In this document: piece after piece, positions 8,561 through 18,553 of the stretch
Numbering within the stretch: the first letter of the stretch is position 1
How the letters are laid out: each line of letters opens with the position of its first letter
Source: Paraneptunicella aestuarii
GTDB taxonomy: Bacteria > Pseudomonadota > Gammaproteobacteria > Enterobacterales > Alteromonadaceae
Direction: 5' to 3'
Assembly (NCBI RefSeq): GCF_019900845.1
Contig: NZ_CP074570.1
Location: 2,852,001-2,916,000, forward strand
DNA: 64,000 bases
Position numbers and translations under genes: made by a program
Notes under the pieces: model-generated
Databases searched by the model: none
Told to the model about the DNA's origin: nothing
The model's input: the letters and a program-made list of their open reading frames with translations, nothing else

Positions 8561-11083
8561 TTAATCTACGTTACAAGGTTTCAGACGCCAGATCTTGTCA
8601 ACGTATTCTGCGATACAACGGTCTGAGGTGAATTTCCCCATATTCGCGGTATTAATGATTGCCGCTTTTGCCCAGGCTTTTTTATCTCTATACAACTTAT
8701 CCACGGCTTTATTCGCTTCCGAATAAGATTCAAAGTCAGCCAGGGCTAAATAGGCATCACCATGTTCCAACAAGCTATGTTTGATTGACGCTAACGCTCC
8801 CGGTTTACCCGGTGTGAAGTAATCGGATTCTAACCAATCCAGCACCGCTTTAATCTCTGGGTTCTTGTAGTAATAGTCATAAGGATTATAACCATTTGCC
8901 CACAGCTCATTGACCTGCTCGACGGTATTACCGAAGATGAAAATATTTTCATCACCTACTTCCTCAGCGATTTCAATATTCGCACCATCCAGCGTTCCCA
9001 AAGTAATCGCGCCATTTAGTGCCAGTTTCATATTTCCTGTACCAGAGGCTTCTTTACCTGCTGTGGAGATTTGTTGAGAAACATCAGCAGCCGGGATCAT
9101 TTTCTCTGCCAAACTCACTCTGTAGTTAGGCAAGAACACAACCTTCAATTTATGGTTAACGCGGGTGTCGTTGTTAACTTTCTCGGCAACCTTGTTGATG
9201 GCATAAATAATGTCTTTCGCCAACTTATATCCCGGTGCAGCTTTAGCTCCAAACAGGAATACACGAGGATGCATATCGTATCCCGGATTTTCCAGTAAGC
9301 GCTTATACAAAGCCATAATGTGCAACAGATTTAAGTGCTGGCGCTTATATTCGTGCAAGCGTTTAATCTGAATATCAAAGATGGCATCAGGACTGATTTC
9401 AATACCGGTCAGCTTCATCACTTCATCAGCCAATGCCACTTTGTTCTGACGCTTGATACCCATAAATTGCTCTTGGAAAGCCGGATCATCAGCATATTTG
9501 CCCAGCTCTCTAAGCTTGTCTAAATGTAGCGGCCAATCATCCCCTATTTTACTGTCGATAAGCTTCGATAATTCAGGGTTACATGCCTTCAACCAACGAC
9601 GTGGCGTAATACCGTTAGTAACATTAGTAAATTTAGTCGGCCAGATTTCGTTAAATTCAGGGAACAAGTCTTCTTTCACCAACTTGGAATGGATTTCCGC
9701 CACACCGTTTACCGCATAGGAACCAATAACGCTCAAATGCCCCATGCGAACCATTTTCTCGCCGCCTTCTTCAATAATAGACAGCTTGGATTTAATACCC
9801 GGGTTATTCGGCCAACGAGCGTCCACTTCATCCATAAAACGTTGGTTAATTTCGTAAATAATTTCCAGATGACGCGGTAATACATGTTCCATCAAACGCA
9901 CAGACCACTTCTCTAGCGCTTCTGGCAATAAAGTATGGTTTGTATAGGCAAACACTTTGGTTGTAATGTTCCAGGCTTTGTCCCAGTCCATTTCCGCACG
10001 ATCAACCAGAATACGCATTAGTTCAGGAATGGCGATTGCCGGGTGAGTATCGTTTAGCTGAATAACAACCTGATCAACGAAACGGCTCCAGTCATCACCA
10101 TGAGCGCGCTTATATCGACGGATAATGTCTTTTAAGGAACAAGCACAGAAGAAATACTGCTGGATCAAGCGCAGCTCTTTACCGGCATGTGTTTCATCAT
10201 TGGGGTATAACACTTTGGAGATGGTTTCTGCTTTTACGTTCTCGGCATGCGCATCCAGATAACCACCTGCGTTAAATACGTCCCAGTTAAAATAATCGGA
10301 AGCCTGACTTTCCCATAGGCGAAGTACGTTAACCGTATTACCACCATAACCAACAATAGGAATATCCCAAGGCAATCCTTTTACGATCAATCCAGGGTGC
10401 CACTCTTTCTGAATGCGTCCGTCATGGCCATATTTGGTTTCGACATAACCATACAAGGGAATTTCCTGAATCGACTCAGGGCGGCAAATCTCCCAAGGGT
10501 TGCCATAGTCACGCCAGCTATCAGGTCGTTCAATTTGAGCACCGTTTTGGATCTCCTGGCGGAATAATCCGTGTTCATAATGCAGCCCGTAACCTAATGC
10601 TGGCAACTCCATAGTCGCCAAAGAATCGATATAACAAGCAGCCAAACGCCCCAAACCGCCATTACCCAAGGCCATGTCTGGTTCGCCTTCCATCACATCG
10701 GTCAGGTTAATACCCAGCTCATGCAATGCTTGTTCAGTCGCATCAAACATACCCAGGTTATGCAGGTTGTTTGACATTAAACGCCCCATCAAATACTCGG
10801 CAGAGAAGTAATGAACAGCACGAGTGTCGTTAAAATAATGGGTCTTTTGAGTTTTTCTTAATTGCTCAAGCACTTGCTCATTAATTGCTGCGCAAGTCGC
10901 TTTCCACCATGCATGGTTGTTAGCCTTATTTTCATCTGTACCTAACGTACAATGCAGATGGTTTACGATGGATTCTTTTATTTTGTCTTTGGTCAACGAC
11001 GCAGCCACCATTGCGCTTTTTTTGGATGCTTTCTTGCTATCACCTTTTGATGAGCTTGCAGATTTATTCTTATTCGTTGGCAT
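8561..11083 (-). CDS. glgP: Glycogen phosphorylase
   Basis: Releases glucose 1-phosphate from alpha-1,4-glucan with pyridoxal phosphate as cofactor. The protein is about 840 residues, near the family norm. The PLP lysine sits in [20 protein letters not shown] near the C-terminus, and the N-terminal [18 protein letters not shown] and [14 protein letters not shown] segments are typical. An ATG at 11083 is preceded by GAGGG at a good distance; a GTG at 11101 in the same frame has no such site, so the later start is chosen. The first 25 residues are an unusual Lys/Ser/Ala-rich extension before the catalytic core. pgm lies upstream on the same strand. Confidence 0.96.
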   Translation of the reverse strand: MPTNKNKSASSSKGDSKKASKKSAMVAASLTKDKIKESIVNHLHCTLGTDENKANNHAWWKATCAAINEQVLEQLRKTQKTHYFNDTRAVHYFSAEYLMGRLMSNNLHNLGMFDATEQALHELGINLTDVMEGEPDMALGNGGLGRLAACYIDSLATMELPALGYGLHYEHGLFRQEIQNGAQIERPDSWRDYGNPWEICRPESIQEIPLYGYVETKYGHDGRIQKEWHPGLIVKGLPWDIPIVGYGGNTVNVLRLWESQASDYFNWDVFNAGGYLDAHAENVKAETISKVLYPNDETHAGKELRLIQQYFFCACSLKDIIRRYKRAHGDDWSRFVDQVVIQLNDTHPAIAIPELMRILVDRAEMDWDKAWNITTKVFAYTNHTLLPEALEKWSVRLMEHVLPRHLEIIYEINQRFMDEVDARWPNNPGIKSKLSIIEEGGEKMVRMGHLSVIGSYAVNGVAEIHSKLVKEDLFPEFNEIWPTKFTNVTNGITPRRWLKACNPELSKLIDSKIGDDWPLHLDKLRELGKYADDPAFQEQFMGIKRQNKVALADEVMKLTGIEISPDAIFDIQIKRLHEYKRQHLNLLHIMALYKRLLENPGYDMHPRVFLFGAKAAPGYKLAKDIIYAINKVAEKVNNDTRVNHKLKVVFLPNYRVSLAEKMIPAADVSQQISTAGKEASGTGNMKLALNGAITLGTLDGANIEIAEEVGDENIFIFGNTVEQVNELWANGYNPYDYYYKNPEIKAVLDWLESDYFTPGKPGALASIKHSLLEHGDAYLALADFESYSEANKAVDKLYRDKKAWAKAAIINTANMGKFTSDRCIAEYVDKIWRLKPCNVD

Positions 11084-11554
11084 GTCATCGCCCTCAATCA
11101 CTGTTAATCAAATGCTGGTTTCCAGTCCATAGTGCAATTATCACTCACCATGAAACAACAAAATCTGTAATAAAATTACAGCTTGATACTTTTTACCCCA
11201 TTTAAAAACAAATTATAAGGGGTTGAATGTTAATATTTTGTTAATTTTTTTACTTATTTTATTGCAAACTTTCAAAAAGGCTTATTTTTTACATTAAATT
11301 AATAATTATAGATCACTTGGTTTACATTTGGGGAAATGTCACATGCAGCCATATGCCTCAAAATTAAAAAAAGAGATTTGAAAAACGAAATTTACAAAGG
11401 AAGTAAAGAAGGAAATTTAAGGAGAGAGATTTAACAAATACTTTATTAAGACATGATTATTTCATTGAGCAGCTTTCATTGAGCAGTTTTTATGAAGAAA
11501 GAATTGGCTTTAATCACTGCTGTTGCTCATAAAAGAGCAACAGCAGCTCTTACA
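11084..11554. other. Intergenic region upstream of glgP
   Basis: A 470-base AT-rich interval without a credible gene. It holds the pgm terminator hairpin, a 12-base direct repeat (TTCATTGAGCAG at 11461-11472 and 11475-11486) and, presumably, the glgP promoter. Confidence 0.45.
11517..11546 (-). terminator. Hairpin downstream of pgm
   Basis: Perfect 12-bp stem (CTGCTGTTGCTC/GAGCAACAGCAG) with a six-base loop, a few bases after the pgm stop. The following tract on the minus strand is only partly T-rich, so termination efficiency is uncertain. Confidence 0.6.
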
Positions 11555-13207
11555 TTACACACCAGCGGTATCAAAAACACCTTGCACCAAGGTCTTGGCT
11601 TCATCTATCAAGGCTTCCAGATGTGCTTCACCTTTAAAGCTCTCGGCATAAATTTTATAGATGTTTTCCGTTCCCGATGGGCGAGCAGCAAACCAGCCAT
11701 TTTCGGTACTGACCTTAACACCACCAATCGCCGCATTGTTTCCAGGAGCATGAGTTTGAATAGATTTAATCTCTTCCCCTGCTAAAACACTGCTTGTGAT
11801 CACATCACGATTCATACTGCTTAAAGCTTGTTTTTGTTGTGGATTCGCCGCAACATCCAAACGTCGATAATGAGGTTCACCAAACTGTTGCGTTAGTTCG
11901 GAATAATGTTGACCAGGATCCTTACCCGTAACAGCGGTGATTTCCGCAGCAAGCAAGCAGAGAATGATACCGTCTTTATCCGTCGCCCAGGCTTTCCCAT
12001 TGCGACGCAAGAAAATCCCTCCAGCACTTTCTTCTCCGGAAAATCCCAGCTGACTATTTAACATGCCATCGACAAACCATTTAAATCCTACCGGCATTTC
12101 AGCGATATCTCGATGCAAGCTGGCCGCAACACGATCGATCATGGAGCTGGAAACCAGCGTTTTACCAATTTTTAAGGATTCAGACCACTCTGGACGATGC
12201 TGATAAAGATAGTTAATCGCCACCGCCAGATAATGATTAGGGTTCATCAAGCCACTGGATTTACACACGATACCGTGGCGATCAAAATCAGGATCATTGC
12301 CAAAGGCTAAATCAAACTTGCTTTTGAGCTTGATTAAACCCGCCATGGCGTAGGGCGAAGAGCAATCCATGCGTAATTTGCCATCCTTATCTCGATGCAT
12401 AAAAGAAAAGGTAGGATCGACTCTGCGATTCACGACTTCAATATTCAAGCCATATTTATCGGCAATCATGTCCCAATAGCTCAAACCTGCACCACCCAAT
12501 GGATCTGTGCCCAATGCAAGCCCGGCATCGCGAATAGCTTGCATGTCCAAAACCTGATCCAATTCAGCAACATAGTTGACTCGAAAGTCCTGCTCATGAA
12601 ACAAATCACTGGACTTCGCTTGCGTAAACGACATTCGCTTAACCTGACTTAATCCATTAGCAATGATCTCATTAGCACGATTTTGGATAACCTTGGTAAC
12701 GTCTGAGTCTGCCGGGCCGCCATTAGGTGGATTATATTTAAAGCCACCATCTTCGGGCGGATTATGCGATGGCGTGATCACAATACCATCTGCCAAATGA
12801 CTGTCTTTACCTTGATTGTGGTTCAATATGGCATGTGAAATCACTGGCGTTGGCGTATAACCGCCATCAGCTTGCACCATCACATTCACACCATTAGCTA
12901 CCAGCACTTCAACAGCAGTAATAAATGCCGCTTCAGATAACGCATGAGTATCGATACCGATAAACATGACGCCATCAATCCCCTGTTGCACACGATACTC
13001 AGCAATCGCCTGGCATATCGCAGCAATGTGAGTTTCATTAAAAGTACAATCAAAAGAACAACCTCGATGGCCTGATGTGCCAAAGCTAACGGCATGGTGA
13101 GGATTTTCAGGGTCTGGTGTTAAGGTGTAATAGGCACTAACCAATTTGGGAATATTAACGAGCTGATTTAAATCAGCGGGTTGGCCAGCTTGAGGATGCA
13201 ACGCCAT
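11555..13207 (-). CDS. pgm: Phosphoglucomutase (alpha-D-glucose phosphate-specific)
   Basis: Interconverts glucose 1-phosphate and glucose 6-phosphate, linking glycogen breakdown by GlgP to glycolysis. The 550-residue length matches E. coli Pgm. The catalytic phosphoserine lies in [17 protein letters not shown], the metal-binding loop in [10 protein letters not shown], the sugar-binding loop in FSGEESAGG and the phosphate-binding loop in [15 protein letters not shown]-rich site precedes the ATG. glgP follows on the same strand after 470 bases with a hairpin between, so they are neighbours rather than one tight operon. Confidence 0.96.
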   Translation of the reverse strand: MALHPQAGQPADLNQLVNIPKLVSAYYTLTPDPENPHHAVSFGTSGHRGCSFDCTFNETHIAAICQAIAEYRVQQGIDGVMFIGIDTHALSEAAFITAVEVLVANGVNVMVQADGGYTPTPVISHAILNHNQGKDSHLADGIVITPSHNPPEDGGFKYNPPNGGPADSDVTKVIQNRANEIIANGLSQVKRMSFTQAKSSDLFHEQDFRVNYVAELDQVLDMQAIRDAGLALGTDPLGGAGLSYWDMIADKYGLNIEVVNRRVDPTFSFMHRDKDGKLRMDCSSPYAMAGLIKLKSKFDLAFGNDPDFDRHGIVCKSSGLMNPNHYLAVAINYLYQHRPEWSESLKIGKTLVSSSMIDRVAASLHRDIAEMPVGFKWFVDGMLNSQLGFSGEESAGGIFLRRNGKAWATDKDGIILCLLAAEITAVTGKDPGQHYSELTQQFGEPHYRRLDVAANPQQKQALSSMNRDVITSSVLAGEEIKSIQTHAPGNNAAIGGVKVSTENGWFAARPSGTENIYKIYAESFKGEAHLEALIDEAKTLVQGVFDTAGV

Positions 13208-13416
13208 TTCTGAAACTCCTTGGAATTCACGGGATTAGGAAAGCCCATACATTACACCGCAAATAAGTCACAATAAAGAAGGGAACCGCATTTGTCTTAG
13301 ACGATTTAGCCTTGAATATTGTATGAATGCAGTAAACACCCTTTGCAAAACAAGCTTGAGTTGAGCAAAATGCGCCCTGTTTTACAGAGGCAAAGTAAAC
13401 CTGAGCAGGAACGGAT

Positions 13417-14184
13417 ATGTCACTTAATTTTAAACGAGTTGGTGAAGGTAAACCCATTGTTATGCTTCATGGCTTATTTGGTAGCCTGGATAACCTAGGT
13501 TCAATCAGTCGAGAATTACAATCACAGTTCGATGTTATTTCTGTCGATCTTCCCGATCATGGACGTTCACCGCATAGCCCATCCTTTAGTTACGAACAAT
13601 ACGCCAAGCAAGTCCTGGACGTTATTGAGCTGAACGAATTAGAGCAAGTCTCTCTGTTAGGACATTCCATGGGCGGTAAGGTAGCCATGCATATGGCATT
13701 GAATCATCCTGAGAAGATAAGCAGCCTGATCGTGGCAGATATTGCACCAGTACAATATCAAGCACGCCACAATAAAGTCTTTGATGCTTTAAAAGCAGTA
13801 CAGCTGGATAAAATCAGCAGCCGTAAAGACGCCGAAAAAGCCATGTCTCAATATATTGAAGAGCAAGGTGTTATTCAGTTTCTACTGCGCAGTTTAACTC
13901 AAACACCCGATGGAAAGTTCGCTTGGCGCTTTAATCTGGACATGCTGATGCGTGATTATTCGCAATTATCTGAAGGCATTTCACACCCAATTCCCTATGA
14001 AGCACCTACACTATTCATCAAGGGGGGAAATTCTGATTATATTACGGCAGAGCATCGTCCTGTGATCACGCAATTATTCCCCAATGCCAGTGCTAAAGTG
14101 ATGCAAGGAACAGGACATTGGCTGCATGCAGAAAAACCGGGAGTATTTGCCAAACTGGTTAAGGATTTTGTTACAACAATTTGA
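13417..14184 (+). CDS. ybfF: Alpha/beta-hydrolase (esterase YbfF)
   Basis: A 255-residue alpha/beta-hydrolase. Visible are the oxyanion-hole segment MLHGLFGSLDNLG, the nucleophile elbow LLGHSMGGKVAMHMAL (Ser), and the C-terminal GTGHWLHAEKP with the catalytic histidine. YbfF of E. coli is an acyl esterase with activity on short-chain and CoA esters; the natural substrate is unclear. It lies upstream of fldA and, further on, fur, the same order as in enterobacteria, which supports the name. Confidence 0.88.
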   Translation: MSLNFKRVGEGKPIVMLHGLFGSLDNLGSISRELQSQFDVISVDLPDHGRSPHSPSFSYEQYAKQVLDVIELNELEQVSLLGHSMGGKVAMHMALNHPEKISSLIVADIAPVQYQARHNKVFDALKAVQLDKISSRKDAEKAMSQYIEEQGVIQFLLRSLTQTPDGKFAWRFNLDMLMRDYSQLSEGISHPIPYEAPTLFIKGGNSDYITAEHRPVITQLFPNASAKVMQGTGHWLHAEKPGVFAKLVKDFVTTI

Positions 14185-14204
14185 TCCAAATCGGGGTAAG
14201 CGCG

Positions 14205-14232
14205 TTACAGTGCAGACCGCTTATGCTATAGT
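14205..14232 (+). promoter_or_regulatory. Candidate sigma-70 promoter of the DUF2788 gene
   Basis: TTACAG (14205-14210) and TATAGT (14227-14232) are separated by 16 bases and lie about 34 bases before the start codon of the next gene. Assigned by eye only. Confidence 0.4.
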
Positions 14233-14265
14233 CCGCGATTATTTTTGAGGAGCAAACGCAATACC

Positions 14266-14484
14266 ATGCTCAGCGAACATTTTGAACAGATAGAATCTAT
14301 TGTTCTTGATTTAACACTTTTGGCGCTTTTTATTCTGATGGGCATGGCTGTTCACGATGTTCTAAAGAAAAATGATGTGCCACTTATAGGTCGACTGGCT
14401 GCTTATTTAGTGCTGTTTTTAGGTGCAGCGGGCTTTCTGGCAAAAGGACTTATCCAGTTGATATGGGAAGCCGTAGGACTTTAA
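14266..14484 (+). CDS. Small membrane protein (DUF2788-like)
   Basis: A 72-residue protein with two predicted membrane helices (about 12-30 and 46-66) separated by a short charged loop (HDVLKKNDVPLIGR). Size and pattern match DUF2788 proteins found beside fldA in other gammaproteobacteria; function unknown. An in-frame TTG at 14245 is possible, but it overlaps the AGGAG ribosome site, so the ATG at 14266 is preferred. Confidence 0.75.
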   Translation: MLSEHFEQIESIVLDLTLLALFILMGMAVHDVLKKNDVPLIGRLAAYLVLFLGAAGFLAKGLIQLIWEAVGL

Positions 14485-14550
14485 CAGTCAAGCTTGATAC
14501 TACAATTAACAACATATTTTGATTTTTATAGAGTATAAGGTAAGTAATTC

Positions 14551-15075
14551 ATGGCGAGCGTTGGTTTATTTTTTGGAAGTGATACAGGCAACACGGAGCA
14601 TGTGTCAAAGTTAATCCAAAAAGAACTGGGTAAAGATTTGGTTGATATTCAAGACATTGCCAAATCCTCTAAAGAAGATATCGAGAAGTATGACCTGCTA
14701 CTCTTCGGGATTCCAACCTGGTATTACGGTGAAGCTCAATGCGATTGGGATGACTTCTTCCCTGAACTGGAGCAAATCGACTTCACCGACAAGCTGGTGG
14801 CTATTTTCGGTTGTGGTGATCAGGAAGACTATGCAGAGTATTTCCTGGATGCCATGGGCATGATCCGCGATATCGTTGAAACCAGAGGCGCTATCGTTGT
14901 CGGACACTGGCCTACCGATAGTTACGATTTTGAAGCCTCAAAAGGCTTGGTAGACGAAAACCATTTCGTGGGTTTGGGCATTGATGAAGACCGCCAACCA
15001 GAACTGACAGAATCCAGAGTTGCGCAGTGGTGTAAACAGCTACAAGAAGAAATGTGTTTATCTGAATTGGGCTAA
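14551..15075 (+). CDS. fldA: Flavodoxin (long-chain)
   Basis: A 174-residue FMN electron carrier that replaces ferredoxin when iron is short and reduces enzymes of isoprenoid, methionine and biotin metabolism in relatives. The FMN phosphate loop is FFGSDTGNTEHVSK (about 7-20); isoalloxazine-flanking loops are GIPTWYYGEAQCDWDD (Trp) and GCGDQEDYAEYFLDA (Tyr). The insertion around 120-140 marks the long-chain class. fur lies 2.9 kb downstream instead of adjacent, separated by a mobile-like element and a chemoreceptor gene. Confidence 0.95.
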   Translation: MASVGLFFGSDTGNTEHVSKLIQKELGKDLVDIQDIAKSSKEDIEKYDLLLFGIPTWYYGEAQCDWDDFFPELEQIDFTDKLVAIFGCGDQEDYAEYFLDAMGMIRDIVETRGAIVVGHWPTDSYDFEASKGLVDENHFVGLGIDEDRQPELTESRVAQWCKQLQEEMCLSELG

Positions 15076-15092
15076 ATCCAACTGGATAATCC

Positions 15093-15373
15093 AGGGTCTG
15101 TTGACCTTTGTTCATAATTTATGCAGCTGACAATTTTTGAGTCAGACAATCGCAAATGAACGAGTCTAGTGGGTCTAAATGAGTGAAATTTGTGAGCAGT
15201 ATGGCTCAAAAAGGGGCGCAGCCCCCTATCTACTCAAAGAACGGCTTGAAGCTAAAATTGCCTGCCCCGGCGTTGTTAATGACTTATTTGGATTGCCAAA
15301 CAGCGTCATTAACGCCTTGGTTCAAACAATTTTATCGTTCAACATAAAAAATGAACAAAGGTCAACAGACCCT
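15093..15373. mobile_element. MITE-like element with 23-bp perfect inverted ends
   Basis: The 23 bases at 15093-15115 (AGGGTCTGTTGACCTTTGTT followed by CAT) are repeated as an exact inverted copy at 15351-15373. The element is 281 bases long and encodes no transposase. It sits between the fldA stop and the terminator shared with the chemoreceptor gene. No clear target-site duplication is seen. Similar end sequences occur near 50760 and 52331, so it is probably one of a dispersed family moved by an enzyme coded elsewhere. Confidence 0.7.
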
Positions 15374-15385
15374 AGCATCAGATAA
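15179..15385 (+). CDS. Hypothetical 68-residue frame inside the MITE-like element
   Basis: An open frame that covers most of the element and reads through its right end, so its last residues are coded by the terminal repeat. The product resembles no domain I recognise, though a similar C-terminus (FNIKNEQRSTDP) would be produced by any copy of the same repeat. Probably not a functional gene. Confidence 0.2.
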   Translation: MSEICEQYGSKRGAAPYLLKERLEAKIACPGVVNDLFGLPNSVINALVQTILSFNIKNEQRSTDPSIR

Positions 15386-15399
15386 AACTATCAGTTAAT

Positions 15400-15428
15400 A
15401 AAAAAGAGAAGCCAGGCTTCTCTTTTTT
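15400..15428. terminator. Bidirectional terminator between fldA region and the chemoreceptor gene
   Basis: A near-perfect hairpin of 13 pairs (AAAAAAGAGAAGC/GCTTCTCTTTTTT) with a three-base loop, with A and T runs built into its arms. It lies between convergent transcription units. Confidence 0.88.
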
Positions 15429-15453
15429 AGTGTCCATTATTTGTGTTTTTAGT

Positions 15454-17475
15454 CTAAATCTTAAACTTGGCAACCGCACCTTTTAACTGCGCCATTAACT
15501 CATCCAACTGCTGTACCGCACTATTGGATTGACGCGTTGTATCCGCACTGGTTTCTGCAAGTTCTACGATAGTACACAAGCGCTCAGCGACATTCTGCAA
15601 TAGTTCATCCTGCGTGCCAGTGTCTTTTACAATATGCTCGTTGATATCCGATAATTCCGTCACAATCTGGCTAATGGACGTGACATTGCCATCAACACTT
15701 TCAATCAAGCTGACACTTTGCTCCGACTGTTCTTTACCTCGTTGAATGGCGCTAACGGCCATACCTGCGTCACTCTGCAAGTTAGCAATCATCTTTTCAA
15801 TTTCTTCCGTGGAATTTTGCGTTCTGTTTGCCAAAGTGCGTACTTCGTCGGCAACAACAGCAAAACCTCGCCCTTGCTCCCCTGCTCTGGCGGCTTCGAT
15901 GGCAGCATTCAAAGCCAACAAATTAGTTTGCTCGGCGATGGTTTTAATCACATCGAGAATACTGCCAATGTTTTTACTGTTTTCATTTAAACGCGCAATA
16001 ACCTCGGAACTCTCTTGTGCCTGTTTGGCTTGATTCACAATCTGCTGGCGAGTTTTTACAACCAGCTGCCTTGCATCGTCAGTTTTATGAATGACTTCTT
16101 CCAACTTCTCCATGCCGTAATTGATTTGGGTAAGGTTGTTCTGACTCGTAGTACGCACTTGCTGAGTGTTATCTGCTGTGAACTTCACTTCTTCCAACTG
16201 TTTATCAACACGTTGCAGCGTTTCATTACCCAATGACACGGTAGAAGCAGTTGCACTTTGCAAATGTTCCTGCTGCTCCAAAATCTGCAGAATCAAACCA
16301 TGCAGGTTATGAGAAAGCTGATTAATTTTTCCTGCTAACTGCCCAAATTCACAAGCACTGCTAGCATCAGCCTGATGGGTTAAATCACCGCTACTGATAA
16401 TTTGCAGGCTATTGCTGATCCGCTGCAATGGGCGATGTATTCCACGAACGGTAATAAATCCAATTAACGAAGCGGCAACTACACCAAATGCCATGATTGC
16501 CATTCCTGTAACCACGTTGGATTGCACATCACCTAATATGGCGGATTGTCCGTCTAGCGTACTTTGGTTGATACGTGCCGACATCTCGGTAAATTCAGAT
16601 TCAGCCTTCATTAGATTCGCTTCCGCATCTCTCATCAAGGCTTTGCTATTCTCTAACAAAGCTAATAGCCGATCGTAATTTTTTAATATACCTTGAGAGC
16701 CACTTATGAGTTGATCGATTTTGGCATAAGCTTCATTGTAGGATTCAACCAAACCATCGGTATTAACCCCTGCGGCTGTTCTATTTAAAAATTCATTAGC
16801 TTGCTGCACATTACTCACAGCAAATTGCAGATTGTTTTGAATTGTAGTGGCAGTTTCTCTGTCTCGGGCTGCAATCAATTCTTTAATATTATCCAGCATG
16901 GTTATCATGTGAATATCAATATTGTTTCCCTGCCCTGCGAGGTTCTGCAATACCGGATCAGTATCGGCATTATCAATAAATGCGATATCTAACAAGAATG
17001 AGGTGGTATCAGTTGCTGAGGATCTGATTGTTTCAAACTGAGCTTCCAGCTCACTAATCAATACAAGTGATTCTTCTCTGCTTTTATACATATTGGAAAC
17101 AGAACTGAGATACGCCTCGGCATCACTTGAACCTCTTTGCAGACGTTCACGTTCACCGTTTTTGACCAGCCCGGATAATTTATCAATTTGATTAAGGTAG
17201 TCGCTTTTCAAAGCATCAAAGCCGTTCTTGTTATTAATCAGCTCTTGAAGACTATCGACATAGTAGTCACGCAATGAAAGTTTCCCCAAATTTAACAATT
17301 GGGTTTGCACCAAACTCATTTGAGACTGTAGCGGCATTTTTTCCTGAATAACGGATTCGGCTGAAGAACGAATGTTCGCCAAGCCTACATAGGAAGCAAT
17401 GTTGGTAACAATTAACATCACGATTAGCAAAGCAAAGCCAATAATGATTTTGGTAACGACTGTCAAACCATTCAT
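15454..17475 (-). CDS. Methyl-accepting chemotaxis protein
   Basis: A 673-residue receptor. One N-terminal membrane helix (about 8-30), a long helical periplasmic sensor of about 290 residues, a second helix near 325-345 ([20 protein letters not shown]), a HAMP domain and a cytoplasmic signalling hairpin. The tip that contacts CheA and CheW is recognisable in [20 protein letters not shown] followed by [23 protein letters not shown] precedes the start ATG by seven bases. The ligand cannot be read from the sensor. It separates fldA from fur and is transcribed against fldA. Confidence 0.95.
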   Translation of the reverse strand: MNGLTVVTKIIIGFALLIVMLIVTNIASYVGLANIRSSAESVIQEKMPLQSQMSLVQTQLLNLGKLSLRDYYVDSLQELINNKNGFDALKSDYLNQIDKLSGLVKNGERERLQRGSSDAEAYLSSVSNMYKSREESLVLISELEAQFETIRSSATDTTSFLLDIAFIDNADTDPVLQNLAGQGNNIDIHMITMLDNIKELIAARDRETATTIQNNLQFAVSNVQQANEFLNRTAAGVNTDGLVESYNEAYAKIDQLISGSQGILKNYDRLLALLENSKALMRDAEANLMKAESEFTEMSARINQSTLDGQSAILGDVQSNVVTGMAIMAFGVVAASLIGFITVRGIHRPLQRISNSLQIISSGDLTHQADASSACEFGQLAGKINQLSHNLHGLILQILEQQEHLQSATASTVSLGNETLQRVDKQLEEVKFTADNTQQVRTTSQNNLTQINYGMEKLEEVIHKTDDARQLVVKTRQQIVNQAKQAQESSEVIARLNENSKNIGSILDVIKTIAEQTNLLALNAAIEAARAGEQGRGFAVVADEVRTLANRTQNSTEEIEKMIANLQSDAGMAVSAIQRGKEQSEQSVSLIESVDGNVTSISQIVTELSDINEHIVKDTGTQDELLQNVAERLCTIVELAETSADTTRQSNSAVQQLDELMAQLKGAVAKFKI

Positions 17476-18003
17476 GACATGCCTCCATCAACAAAGTAAA
17501 TGATATGTGATGAACGTGTGCAAATATCGATATTTTTATTTAACGAGACGTATTTCAAGAGTTGCTCACTCCCGAATGGAGCGGCAATTGGGTAAACCTT
17601 TCGCCAAGGTTCATTGTTATTCGTGGTTCAAGTGCAAACACCATACTACCTATACACTACTATCTGCAAAAACCATTCAATGCCAGTTAAATTTAGTTTC
17701 GTTTTCACCAATACAACAGGTAAGAAAAACGGCTAAATTTGTCTAGTATATGAACTGGTCATACCGCTTAACAAAGAGTTTACATACTACCTAAAATTCC
17801 CCGAGACACAAGATTTAGTATCATTTTCGCTAACAATCGGAGTAACAAAATTCTCTCAAAACAAAACAATGTCACAAAGGGCAATTTGGTGTTTCTGAAA
17901 ATCATTAAAAAATTGCAGATTAATGGCTAATCTTGGGGTTTTAGCTTTCAATTAGAACTGAGTTACCTATAATAACGTCATTCTAATCGCGCAGTTCAGA
18001 CAC
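17476..18003. other. Divergent intergenic region between the chemoreceptor gene and fur
   Basis: A 528-base AT-rich gap. No protein-like frame is convincing, although an unrelated 79-codon frame exists at 17507-17746. A plausible fur promoter lies at its right edge. I see no confident Fur box. Confidence 0.45.
17946..17973 (+). promoter_or_regulatory. Candidate fur promoter
   Basis: A perfect TATAAT at 17968-17973 lies 30 bases before the fur ATG. TTTCAA at 17946-17951, 16 bases upstream, is a weak -35 element. Confidence 0.45.
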
Positions 18004-18432
18004 ATGGATCAAAACCAAGAATTAAAAAAGGCCGGTCTAAAGGTAACCTTACCCCGACTTAAAATTTTAGAAATCCTGCAATTACCAGAAAACCAACATA
18101 TTAGCGCTGAAGAAGTCTATAAGATCCTTCTGGATCAAGGCGAAGATATCGGCTTGGCAACCGTTTATCGAGTATTAAACCAATTTGATGATGCTGGAAT
18201 ATTGAATCGCCATCACTTTGAAGGCGGTAAATCGGTATTTGAAATCAGCAACAAGAATCATCACGATCATTTAGTTTGCCTGGATTGCGGTCGAGTTATG
18301 GAATTCGAAGATGAAGTGATCGAGCAACGACAAAATGAAATTGCCCGAACTCATGATATTAAACTAACTAACCATAGTTTGTATCTGTATGGCAATTGCC
18401 AAAAGAAAGACTGCGAGTTTAAAAACGATTAA
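18004..18432 (+). CDS. fur: Ferric uptake regulator
   Basis: A 142-residue iron-responsive repressor. The N-terminal winged helix contains GLKVTLPRLKILEIL and the recognition helix GLATVYRVLNQFDDAGI. The C-terminal dimerisation and metal domain carries HHDHLVCLDCGRVMEFED with histidine and CxxC ligands, and a second cysteine pair near the end (NCQKKDC). Length is standard. Fur with iron would be expected to repress fldA-type and iron-uptake genes. Confidence 0.96.
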   Translation: MDQNQELKKAGLKVTLPRLKILEILQLPENQHISAEEVYKILLDQGEDIGLATVYRVLNQFDDAGILNRHHFEGGKSVFEISNKNHHDHLVCLDCGRVMEFEDEVIEQRQNEIARTHDIKLTNHSLYLYGNCQKKDCEFKND

Positions 18433-18492
18433 ACCAGCTTCTTACATCAAAGGAGCAAGCCCCCCTTTCTTAAATTGATTTAAAAAGTCTCT

Positions 18493-18532
18493 GCTAATCA
18501 AAAGTGCATTTCCAAGTACCCTTTTGATTAGC
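18493..18532. terminator. Hairpin between convergent fur and alr
   Basis: A perfect 12-bp stem (GCTAATCAAAAG/CTTTTGATTAGC) around a 16-base loop, placed between the stop codons of two convergent genes. Confidence 0.6.
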
Positions 18533-18553
18533 AACTTCGGTTCTTTTATATTG

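Noticed and set aside
13227..13457. 76-codon minus-strand frame overlapping the ybfF start
   Set aside because: Overlaps a well-supported gene and lacks a ribosome site.
17507..17746. 79-codon frame upstream of fur
   Set aside because: No ribosome site and no resemblance to known proteins; overlaps the chemoreceptor promoter region.
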